Program-made: the position numbers and the translations under genes | Origin: Janthinobacterium lividum | Lineage (GTDB): Bacteria > Pseudomonadota > Gammaproteobacteria > Steroidobacterales > Steroidobacteraceae | DNA length: 6,414 nucleotides | Direction: 5' to 3' | Assembly: GCA_943327025.2 (NCBI GenBank) | Contig: CALPVO020000130.1 | Coordinates: 1-6,414 of the forward strand | Shown: positions 1 to 5,575 of the stretch, in pieces | How positions within the stretch are numbered: position 1 is the stretch's first letter | How the letters are laid out: every line of letters begins with the position of its first letter | Notes under the pieces: model-generated | Database searches by the model: none | What the model saw: only the letters and a program-made list of their open reading frames with translations | Told to the model about the DNA's origin: nothing

Positions 1-195
1 CGCCACATCCAGTGGAGATTCGCGCAAGGCAGTGGCGGTGACGATGATCTGCTCAGCGGCGCGGTCAGCGTGGGGCGCTTCGGGCGGTGCGTCGGTTTGG
101 GGAGTGGCGCCTGCCAAGGGGGCGGCAGCGAACAACGGGATGATGAATACGGCTGCGGCGCCAATGCGCGGCAGTCTCGAACGGAGACGGAGCAT
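1..195 (-). CDS. TonB-dependent outer-membrane receptor, N-terminal fragment (gene continues beyond the window)
   Basis: The minus strand reads open from an ATG at 195 to the window edge, giving 65 residues. Residues 1-30 form a classical Sec signal peptide: basic start (MLRLRSRLPR), hydrophobic core, and probable cleavage after LAGA. An acidic Pro/Ala-rich linker follows, then EQIIVTATALRESPLDVA at residues 48-65. EQIIVTA is a textbook TonB box, and the following LRESPLDVA resembles the opening of a receptor plug domain. GAGGA lies 6 bases upstream of the ATG and an in-frame TGA lies just before it (205-207), so the start is secure. Such receptors import metal chelates, cobalamin or other scarce nutrients across the outer membrane using TonB-ExbBD energy. 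The barrel and substrate-binding loops are outside the window, so the substrate cannot be read directly. The upstream His/Cys small protein and Zur-like site suggest zinc (ZnuD-like) or another transition metal. It lies 67 bases downstream of the small gene on the same strand, so co-transcription is likely. Confidence 0.88.
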   Translation of the reverse strand, partial: MLRLRSRLPRIGAAAVFIIPLFAAAPLAGATPQTDAPPEAPHADRAAEQIIVTATALRESPLDVA

Positions 196-201
196 GGTCA
201 A

Positions 202-206
202 TCCTC
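202..206 (-). promoter_or_regulatory. Ribosome binding site of the TonB-dependent receptor
   Basis: The minus strand carries GAGGA six bases before the ATG at 195. The strong match and good spacing fix the start of the receptor reading frame. Confidence 0.7.
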
Positions 207-230
207 AAGTCTGAAAAGCACGTGATGTCG

Positions 231-247
231 ACAGCCGTGGTGGCTGT
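231..247 (-). other. Short inverted repeat between the small metal-motif gene and the receptor gene
   Basis: ACAGCC (231-236) and GGCTGT (242-247) form a perfect 6-bp stem with a 5-base loop. It lies 15 bases past the stop codon of the upstream small gene. No run of T follows on the minus strand, so it is not a convincing terminator. It could be a weak attenuator or RNA-stability element, or chance. Confidence 0.25.
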
Positions 248-262
248 TGCAAGCTCGCGGGT

Positions 263-568
263 TCAGGCTTGGGGAGGGGCGCGTGATGAGTAGTGGGCGA
301 AGGGCCCGGAGAGCGCTCCGTCGATGGCGGGAGGCAGAGCTGGGGCGTTGCTGGATTGCGGCGCCAAGGCCGGCAGGGGGGCTGGCGGCGGTGCGGCTGC
401 CCGGTCCAGACCGGCGCAAAGTTCGCAAACCGGGTGGTTGGCGCTGGTGCTGGCATCGGCGTGAACGTGGACCACAGCCAACCACAGCCAAGCCACCAAG
501 GCCAGGCTGAGCAGGGCGCCCCAGCGGTAAGACAAACGCTTCACAGTTACAACATAACATTTTTTCAC
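263..568 (-). CDS. DUF2946-like small membrane-anchored protein with HxHxD and HxxCxxC motifs
   Basis: The 101-residue frame has one hydrophobic helix (about residues 15-33), then H34-V-H36-A-D38 and H45-P-V-C48-E-L-C51. A long Pro/Ala-rich stretch and a C-terminal AHYSSRAPPQA follow. This layout (N-terminal anchor, His cluster, CxxC, Pro-rich tail ending in RAPP) fits the small proteins classed as DUF2946, which are often found beside metal-related TonB receptors. The His and Cys residues could bind zinc or copper on the periplasmic side. No enzymatic domain is visible. The start is uncertain: the GTG at 568 has no Shine-Dalgarno sequence, and the first ten codons are AT-rich and contain a Zur-like operator. 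The real start may be the GTG at 544 or the TTG at 535, so the leading MKKCYVVT may not be translated. The gene lies upstream of the receptor gene on the same strand and diverges from holA. Family assignment is from pattern memory, with moderate confidence. Confidence 0.65.
   Translation of the reverse strand: MKKCYVVTVKRLSYRWGALLSLALVAWLWLAVVHVHADASTSANHPVCELCAGLDRAAAPPPAPLPALAPQSSNAPALPPAIDGALSGPFAHYSSRAPPQA
546..558 (-). promoter_or_regulatory. Zur-like operator dyad
   Basis: The minus strand reads GTTATGTTGTAAC. The enterobacterial Zur operator core is GTTAT-NNN-ATAAC, so this differs at one base (GTAAC instead of ATAAC). On the plus strand the right flank extends the half-site to ATAACATTT, as in the longer consensus. 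The dyad GTTA-N5-TAAC is exact. It sits at the 5' end of the small metal-motif gene and upstream of the TonB receptor, which is where a zinc-uptake operator would be expected. The assignment rests on motif recall and context. No zur gene is in the window. Confidence 0.5.
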
Positions 569-603
569 GGCACGAACTGCCCGGGGGATGGCAAACTGTC
601 GCC

Positions 604-1665
604 ATGCGTTTGCCTCCAGAAGCTCTCGGTCGCGACCTGCAGCGTTCCCTCGGCCACGCCTATTTGGTGGCGGGCGGCGAGCCCTTGTTGGTGGAAGAAG
701 CCACGGATGCCATCCGAGCGGCGGCGCGCGCGCAGGGTTTCACCGGTCGCGACGTGTTCGTCGTCGAGCGAGGTTTCGATTGGGGCGCCATCCTGCAGGA
801 AACGCAGGCGATGTCGCTCTTCGCGGACCGCCGGATTCTCGAGATTCGCCTGCCTAGCCCCAAGCCGGGCGTGGAAGGCTCGAAAATTCTGGCGCAGTTG
901 GCCGCCAAGCCTACGCCGGACTTTCTCATCCTCGTCATCACGGGCGGCCTTGATTGGGCCGAGCGCAAAGCGGCATGGGTCAAGGCGTTCGACGATTCCG
1001 CCGTGTTCGTCGAGATCGAGCAAGTCGCCGTGGAAAAGCTCCCGGCGTGGATTGCACAGCGGTTGGTTCGCCAAGGGCTGGAACCCGAAGAGGGCGCTGC
1101 CGAACTGTTGGCGGAGCGCTGCGAGGGCAACCTCGTGTCCGCTCATCAGGAAATTGCCCGCTTGGCGCTGGTGCTAGGGGCCACGCCCGCCGCTCCGCAA
1201 TCCCTGTCCGTCGACGCCGTGGCTGAGTCCGTGGCGCGCAGTGCCCGCTTCACTTTGCTGCAGCTGGGCGAAGCCGCCTTGGCTGGCGAACCCGAGCGTG
1301 CCTTGCGAGTGCTGGAAGGGTTGCGTGGTGAAGGTGAGGAGCCCACCTTGGTGCTGTGGACGCTGGCCGAGGAAGTACGTGCCGTGTTGCAATTCAACCC
1401 GAACGGCGACCGTGGTGGCCCTATGCGCACTTGGCGCGGCGGGCCGCGGCGGCAGCGCGCCTTGGCACAGGCGGCAAGGCGGCTCGGTCGTGAACGAGCC
1501 CGTCTCTATCAGATGCTGCAGTTTGCCGGGCAGACCGACCTCATCGTCAAAGGCGTGCGTCCCGGTGATGCTTGGGGCGCCTTTGCGCAGTTGACCGCGG
1601 CGTTGGCGGGCGCCCCGGTCAGTTTGCCGGTGGCCACAGGCTTGCGGAGTACGGGCGGTGCTTGA
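604..1665 (+). CDS. holA: DNA polymerase III delta subunit
   Basis: Delta is the clamp-loader subunit that opens the beta sliding clamp, working with gamma/tau and delta-prime. The 353 residues are close to the E. coli length (343). Recognisable segments are HAYLVAGGEPLLVEEA (18-33), the characteristic start of the delta N-terminal domain, and the conserved ERCEGNLVSAHQEIARLAL (171-189). A helical collar-type C-terminal domain (about 208-340) includes WTLAEEVRAVLQ and ends in a short Ala/Gly-rich tail. As usual for delta, there is no Walker A motif. The ATG at 604 is the natural start by alignment to the family opening, but the only purine-rich stretch upstream (583-588) is about 15 bases away, so the ribosome site is poor. 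nadD follows with an 8-base overlap, the usual arrangement. The usual upstream gene lptE is missing; a divergent metal-uptake pair lies there instead. Function is near certain. Confidence 0.96.
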   Translation: MRLPPEALGRDLQRSLGHAYLVAGGEPLLVEEATDAIRAAARAQGFTGRDVFVVERGFDWGAILQETQAMSLFADRRILEIRLPSPKPGVEGSKILAQLAAKPTPDFLILVITGGLDWAERKAAWVKAFDDSAVFVEIEQVAVEKLPAWIAQRLVRQGLEPEEGAAELLAERCEGNLVSAHQEIARLALVLGATPAAPQSLSVDAVAESVARSARFTLLQLGEAALAGEPERALRVLEGLRGEGEEPTLVLWTLAEEVRAVLQFNPNGDRGGPMRTWRGGPRRQRALAQAARRLGRERARLYQMLQFAGQTDLIVKGVRPGDAWGAFAQLTAALAGAPVSLPVATGLRSTGGA

Positions 1666-2356
1666 GCCGGTAGGTATTTTTGGTGGCACCTTCGACCCCA
1701 TCCACTACGGGCACCTGCGCACGGCGTACGAAGTACTGCGGGTGCTGGGGCTTGCCGAAATGCGTTTCCTGCCGGCCGGCAATCCGCCGCATCGTGATGG
1801 CACGTTTGCGCCAGCAGCGTTGCGGCTAGCGATGGTGCAGGCAGCGGTCGCCGGTATCGACCGCTTTACCGTGGATGCTCGCGAGGTGCACAAGGCCACA
1901 CCGTCGTACACGGTGGAAACGCTTGCCGAGCTGCGTGCTGAACTCGGGGAGCGTCCCTTGTGCCTCGTCGTTGGTATGGACGCATTTCTCGGGCTGCCGC
2001 GCTGGCACCAGTGGCAGCGGCTGCTAGAGTTGTCCCACCTGGTGGTAGCGCACCGGCCAGGCTGGGAAGCCCCGGTCGATGGGCCGTTGGGGCAATTGCT
2101 GGCCGAACGCGGCGCTGCTACGGCAGGAGACCTGCAAGCGGCGCCCGCAGGACGTATCCTTGTCCATGCCGTGACGCAGCTGGAGATCTCCTCGACCGAC
2201 ATGCGTGCCTTGCTGGCCGCCGGCGGCGACCCGCGGTTCCTGATGCCTGACGCAGTCCGCGACGTACTGGTTGGCTCTGGTTTCTATGCCGCCGCCGCAC
2301 AGCGTCGGGCGCAGGCGAACGAATTCATTTCAAAAAACTCCCGAGGAAACGGATGA
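1658..2356 (+). CDS. nadD: Nicotinate-mononucleotide adenylyltransferase
   Basis: NadD joins nicotinate mononucleotide and ATP to make deamido-NAD, an essential cytoplasmic step in NAD synthesis. The nucleotidyltransferase signature GGTFDPIHYGH is at residues 9-19, with the HxGH-type His16 and His19. Other family marks are GNPPHR (41-46), TPSYT (81-85), VVGMDAFLGLPRWHQW (104-119) and ISSTDMR (177-183), the last being the second ATP-binding motif. The start is the GTG at 1658, inside the end of holA, with GGAG at 1646-1649 eight bases upstream. It places GIFGGTFDP at the expected distance from the N-terminus. At 232 residues it is about 20 longer than E. coli NadD. The extra residues form a C-terminal tail (about 211-232) that reads through the rsfS ribosome site. 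The stop overlaps the rsfS start as ATGA, suggesting translational coupling. Confidence 0.96.
   Translation: MLEPVGIFGGTFDPIHYGHLRTAYEVLRVLGLAEMRFLPAGNPPHRDGTFAPAALRLAMVQAAVAGIDRFTVDAREVHKATPSYTVETLAELRAELGERPLCLVVGMDAFLGLPRWHQWQRLLELSHLVVAHRPGWEAPVDGPLGQLLAERGAATAGDLQAAPAGRILVHAVTQLEISSTDMRALLAAGGDPRFLMPDAVRDVLVGSGFYAAAAQRRAQANEFISKNSRGNG
2343..2347 (+). promoter_or_regulatory. Ribosome binding site that decides the rsfS start
   Basis: GAGGA lies five bases before the ATG at 2353, in an AT-richer patch. No comparable site precedes an internal start near the RsfS domain. This supports translation of the whole Ala/Lys-rich N-terminal extension. Confidence 0.7.
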
Positions 2357-2988
2357 CCAAATCCACTGCAACTACCGCTGGCGCGAAGGCGAAGGCCAAG
2401 GCGAAGGCTCCCGCTAAGGTCTCGGCCAAAGCTCCGGCCACAGCGTCGGCCAAACTTCCTGCCAAGGCGGCTCCCGTGAAAGCGAAAGCTTCAGGAACGG
2501 CGCCGGCGAAGGCTGTCGCCAAGGCGCCGGTCAAGGTGGCCCGGAAGAAGGCTGCACCCAAAGTGGCCAGTCCTTCACCCGACGGCAAGCCGGCGCGCGC
2601 CAAGGCCGCGAAGGCTTCGGCGAAGACCCCCGACCGGTTGGCTGTCGTCACCAAGCTGGCGTTAGGGGCACTGGAAGACATGAAGGCGCAGCAACTGCGC
2701 GTCATCGACGTGCGTGGCCGCATGGATGTGGCAGACACGCTCATCATTGCCTCGGGTACTTCCGATCGCCACGTGAAATCGCTGGCGGCGAATGTGGTCA
2801 GCGCGGCCAAGAAGGCGGGTCACCCTCCCTATGGTGTCGAAGGCGAGCGCACTGGCGAATGGGTGCTGGTGGACCTGCACGAGGTCATCGTGCATGTGAT
2901 GTTGCCGGCCGTGCGCGAGTTCTACGCCATCGAGAAACTCTGGGAAGCGCCGGCGGCGGCTCCGCAAGCCGTCAAGCCGCGGTCCTAG
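2353..2988 (+). CDS. rsfS: Ribosomal silencing factor RsfS with a long Ala/Lys/Pro-rich N-terminal tail
   Basis: RsfS binds ribosomal protein uL14 on the large subunit and blocks subunit joining when nutrients are short. The C-terminal part (about 95-198) is a normal family domain. It includes ALEDMKAQQLRVIDVRGR, DTLIIASGTSDRHVKSLA (128-145), a GVEGERTGEWVLVDL block (161-175), then EVIVHVMLPAVREFYAIEKLW. This part alone matches the E. coli protein, which is 105 residues. Residues 1-94 are extra: AKAK, APAK and SAKA units with 21 lysines and only one acidic residue before D94, resembling histone H1 tails or the repeat region of AlgP. The tail is probably disordered and nucleic-acid binding (inference). 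The start is supported by a strong GAGGA site and the ATGA overlap with nadD. A TTG at 2638 could in principle give a short form, but it has no visible ribosome site. The cobC gene that separates nadD and rsfS in E. coli is absent. Confidence 0.94.
   Translation: MTKSTATTAGAKAKAKAKAPAKVSAKAPATASAKLPAKAAPVKAKASGTAPAKAVAKAPVKVARKKAAPKVASPSPDGKPARAKAAKASAKTPDRLAVVTKLALGALEDMKAQQLRVIDVRGRMDVADTLIIASGTSDRHVKSLAANVVSAAKKAGHPPYGVEGERTGEWVLVDLHEVIVHVMLPAVREFYAIEKLWEAPAAAPQAVKPRS
2380..2634 (+). repeat. Low-complexity Ala/Lys/Pro codon repeats encoding the RsfS tail
   Basis: This stretch is built from imperfect short units around GCCAAGGC and GCGAAGGC, encoding A-K-A, A-P-A-K and S-A-K. The units are irregular in length and spelling, so this is degenerate amino-acid repetition rather than a perfect tandem repeat. 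Such DNA can change length by slippage, so tail length may vary between strains. Confidence 0.7.
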
Positions 2989-2995
2989 TTCGCTA

Positions 2996-3481
2996 GTGCG
3001 CGCGCGCGTACTGGCGGCAGGCACGCGGTTGCCCCGCTGGATCGATGAAGCGTTCACCGACTACGCCGGTCGCCTGACGGGCGAACTGAAAATGGAGTTA
3101 CGGGAGATTCCCGTGACCCAGCGGCATGGGAACGACGTGGCTCGCGCTCGGGCCGAGGAGGGGCGTCGCATGTTGGCGGGGCTGGACTCCGGGATGTTCG
3201 TGGTCGCGCTGGAAGTCGGTGGGAAGGCACACACCACGGAAGCGTTGTCGCGCTGGCTGGCGGCCCGTCTTCAGGACGGGCGGGATCTCGCGTTTCTCAT
3301 CGGGGGACCGGACGGACTGGATCCCGCGTGTACGCAGCGCGCAGACGCCACCTGGTCTCTGTCACCGCTGACGTTGCCGCATGGTTTGGCTCGCGTGGTG
3401 CTTGCCGAGGCTCTCTATCGTGCCTTCAGTCTCCTGAAGGGCCACCCTTACCACCGCGCCGGTTCGCCTTCCGGCCTGTGA
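2996..3481 (+). CDS. rlmH: 23S rRNA (pseudouridine1915-N3)-methyltransferase
   Basis: RlmH is a SPOUT-class methyltransferase that uses S-adenosylmethionine to methylate pseudouridine 1915 in helix 69 of 23S rRNA, acting on assembled 70S ribosomes. The 161 residues compare with 155 in E. coli. Family marks are RVLAAGTRLPRWIDEAF (4-20), the SAM-binding loop FLIGGPDGLDPAC (100-112), SLSPLTLPHGLARVVLAEALYRA (121-143), which forms the trefoil knot, and HPYHR at 150-154. A short AGSPSGL tail follows the usual end. The start is the GTG at 2996, seven bases after the rsfS stop. It puts the conserved opening at the right distance, but no Shine-Dalgarno sequence is visible, so translation may depend on re-initiation after rsfS. 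Adjacent rsfS and rlmH, both acting on the large subunit, are a long-conserved pair. Confidence 0.96.
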   Translation: MRARVLAAGTRLPRWIDEAFTDYAGRLTGELKMELREIPVTQRHGNDVARARAEEGRRMLAGLDSGMFVVALEVGGKAHTTEALSRWLAARLQDGRDLAFLIGGPDGLDPACTQRADATWSLSPLTLPHGLARVVLAEALYRAFSLLKGHPYHRAGSPSGL

Positions 3482-3497
3482 ACTGACGGAACTGGAA

Positions 3498-4106
3498 ATG
3501 CTTCATCCCCCTGTCCTGCTGTTGGCCTCCGCGTCGCCTCGCCGGCGTGAACTCCTGGCGCAGATCGGTGTCATTCCCGAAGTGTGGCCGGCGGACATCG
3601 ACGAGACCGTGCGAACCGGCGAAGTTCCTGCGGACTACGTGCTGCGCTTGGCGCGTGGCAAGGCGGAGGCCGTCTGGGCGGCGAGTGGTGGGCGTTGCCC
3701 GGTGCTGGCGGCGGACACCAGTGTGGTGTGTGGGCCGGATATTCTGGGCAAACCCGCTGACAAAGCAGCCCTGGTGGCCATGCTGTCCCGGTTGGCGTCG
3801 CGGTCGCATGAAGTGCTGACTGCCGTGGCACTGCGTTCTGCGGGAGGGTTGCGCACGGCGCTGTGCACCAGCGAAGTAACGTTCCGTCCCTTGAAGCGCG
3901 ACGAGATTGAGCGCTACTGGGAGACGGGTGAACCGGCAGACAAGGCAGGCGGCTACGGTATCCAAGGGCTTGGCGCTATGTTCGTCAGTCGCTTGCAAGG
4001 TAGTTATTCGGGAGTGATGGGCTTGCCTCTTTACGAAACAGCACAGTTGCTGCAGGCCGCGGGTGTCCCCACGGCCCTGTCCATGCCGCGCGAGGCAACG
4101 TCATGA
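3498..4106 (+). CDS. maf: Maf-family nucleoside triphosphate pyrophosphatase, YhdE type (dTTP/UTP)
   Basis: Maf proteins hydrolyse nucleoside triphosphates to monophosphates and pyrophosphate, cleaning the nucleotide pool of modified bases. The 202-residue product begins with the family signature LLASASPRRRELL (8-20). It also has VLAADTSVV with acidic D73 (69-77), GKP (84-86), SHEVLTAVAL (103-112) and DKAGGYGIQGLGAMFV (148-163). SYSGVMGLPLYET lies near the C-terminus. The GYGIQG form, rather than the version in YceF (the m7GTP-specific group), points to the YhdE group acting on dTTP, UTP and modified pyrimidine nucleotides. This group is also the one located next to rng in many genomes. The ATG at 3498 has a modest ribosome site (ACGGA, about 7 bases upstream). 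The gene starts 16 bases after rlmH and overlaps rng by ATGA. Confidence 0.95.
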   Translation: MLHPPVLLLASASPRRRELLAQIGVIPEVWPADIDETVRTGEVPADYVLRLARGKAEAVWAASGGRCPVLAADTSVVCGPDILGKPADKAALVAMLSRLASRSHEVLTAVALRSAGGLRTALCTSEVTFRPLKRDEIERYWETGEPADKAGGYGIQGLGAMFVSRLQGSYSGVMGLPLYETAQLLQAAGVPTALSMPREATS

Positions 4107-5569
4107 CTGCCGAGATTTTAGTCAACGTCACGCCGCGCGAGACACGCGCGGCTGTGGTGGAAAATGGTGTGTTGCAGGAGGTGTATGTTGAACGTGCCAA
4201 TCGGCGTGGCATCACCAGCAATATCTACAAGGGGCGCGTGTCACGCACCCTGCCCGGTATGCAGGCAGCCTTCATCGATATTGGGCTCGAACGTACTGCC
4301 TTCTTGCATGTCTCCGATATCGCTCAGCCCGAGATCGATGGCGATACTGCGGCGGCGCTACCACGCACCGAAAACATCCGCGACCTCGTCAACGAAGGCG
4401 ATGACCTGCCGGTGCAGGTGCTGAAGGACCCCTTGGGTACCAAAGGAGCGCGCCTCACTACATTCATCACGCTACCGTCCCGTTATCTCGTCTATATGCC
4501 GAAGGGCCACGGTACTGGCGTCTCTTCCCGCATAGAGGATGAGACAGAGCGCAACCGCTTGCGCGAGGTGGTCAGTCTCGGTCATGTCGGTACGGGGGGT
4601 TATATCGTCCGCACCGCGGCTGAAGGTGCTCCTCTGGAGGCCTTGCGGGCGGATATGCTCTTTCTGCAGCGTCTGTGGGAAGTGGTGCGGCAGAAAGCCT
4701 TGCGAGCTACGGCCGGTGAACTGGTGCATGAAGACTTGCCGTTGCACCAGCGCATCCTGCGCGACCTGCTGGGGCATGGGGTCGACCGAGTGCTGGTCGA
4801 TGCGCCGACCGCCTTTGCTGAAATGGCCGAATTCGCGAACACTTTCATGCCCGAGAGTGCTGCCAAAATCGAGCAATACGCCGGCAAGCGCCCCATCTTC
4901 GATTTGCACGGTGTTGAAGAGGAAATAGAAAAAGCGCTGGATCGCAAGGTGCCGCTGAAGTCGGGTGGCTACCTGATGATTGACCAGACGGAGGCGATGA
5001 CGACGATCGACGTGAACACTGGCGCGTTCGTCGGCCACCGCACGCTGGAAGACACCATCTTTCGCACCAATCTAGAGGCGGCGGTCGCCATCGCGCGGCA
5101 ACTGCGCCTCAGGAATCTTGGTGGCATCATCATCATCGACTTCATTGACATGCAGACTGAGGACCATCGCCGTCAGGTGCTGCAGGCGCTGGAGCGAGCG
5201 CTTGCCGTTGATCATGCCAAGACGCATATCAGCAGCGTCTCGCCGCTAGGCCTCGTGGAGATGACGCGCAAGCGGACTCGCGAAAGCTTGGAGCATTTGC
5301 TGTGCCGCCCTTGCCCAACTTGTGCCGGCCGACGTTACGTCAAAACGCCTGAGACCGTGTCTTACGAGGTCTTCCGCGAATTGGTACGACAGTCGCGTCA
5401 GTTCGAGGTGCGTGAACTTATGGTATTAGCCCATCAGGACGTCATCGAACTGTTACTCGACGAGGAGTCTGGGGCCATGGCTGAGTTGGAGGTAGCTATC
5501 GGTCGTCCCATCCGTCTGCAGACCGAAGCCCTGTACACGCAGGATCAGTTCGACGTGGTGCTCCTCTAG
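4103..5569 (+). CDS. rng: Ribonuclease G
   Basis: RNase G is a 5'-monophosphate-sensing endoribonuclease that matures the 5' end of 16S rRNA and degrades some mRNAs. The 488 residues almost equal the E. coli protein (489) and lack the long C-terminal scaffold of RNase E. An S1 domain spans about 35-125 (NIYKGRVSRTLPGMQAAFIDIG). Catalytic aspartates are visible at D303 (TIDVNTG) and D346 (IIIIDF), the same numbering as in RNase E. The zinc-link cysteines are C404 and C407 in CPTC. The N-terminus MTAEILVNVTPRETRAAVVENG matches the RNase G opening. The ATG overlaps the maf stop as ATGA, with GAGG seven bases upstream. maf-rng-yhdP is a conserved order. No key residue is missing. Confidence 0.97.
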   Translation: MTAEILVNVTPRETRAAVVENGVLQEVYVERANRRGITSNIYKGRVSRTLPGMQAAFIDIGLERTAFLHVSDIAQPEIDGDTAAALPRTENIRDLVNEGDDLPVQVLKDPLGTKGARLTTFITLPSRYLVYMPKGHGTGVSSRIEDETERNRLREVVSLGHVGTGGYIVRTAAEGAPLEALRADMLFLQRLWEVVRQKALRATAGELVHEDLPLHQRILRDLLGHGVDRVLVDAPTAFAEMAEFANTFMPESAAKIEQYAGKRPIFDLHGVEEEIEKALDRKVPLKSGGYLMIDQTEAMTTIDVNTGAFVGHRTLEDTIFRTNLEAAVAIARQLRLRNLGGIIIIDFIDMQTEDHRRQVLQALERALAVDHAKTHISSVSPLGLVEMTRKRTRESLEHLLCRPCPTCAGRRYVKTPETVSYEVFRELVRQSRQFEVRELMVLAHQDVIELLLDEESGAMAELEVAIGRPIRLQTEALYTQDQFDVVLL

Positions 5570-5575
5570 GGCTCC

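Noticed and set aside
231..247. Hairpin considered as a terminator between the small gene and the TonB receptor
   Set aside because: The stem is only 6 bp and no T tract follows on the minus strand. The short gap and same orientation favour co-transcription.
198..605. Minus-strand open frame of 135 codons covering the DUF2946-like gene
   Set aside because: Its translation is Arg/Pro/Ser-rich with no domain, as expected for an out-of-frame reading of GC-rich DNA. The overlapping frame has a clean membrane helix and ordered His/Cys motifs.
293..1177. Plus-strand open frame of 294 codons overlapping the small gene and holA
   Set aside because: It is an out-of-frame shadow of holA, rich in Arg, Ser, Trp and Cys, with no recognisable family. 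The holA frame is unambiguous.
2325..2810. Minus-strand open frame of 161 codons opposite rsfS, Ala/Phe-rich
   Set aside because: It is the antisense reading of the Ala/Lys repeats (AAG/GCC codons read as Phe/Leu and Ala/Gly). The apparent hydrophobic repeats are a by-product of the RsfS tail.
3263..3281. Hairpin considered as an intrinsic terminator
   Set aside because: It lies within rlmH, encodes conserved protein, and is not followed by a T run on either strand.
4103..5569. Whether this gene could be RNase E rather than RNase G
   Set aside because: The protein ends at 488 residues, straight after the small domain, with no long acidic/Arg-rich C-terminal scaffold. The maf-rng-yhdP context is typical of RNase G.
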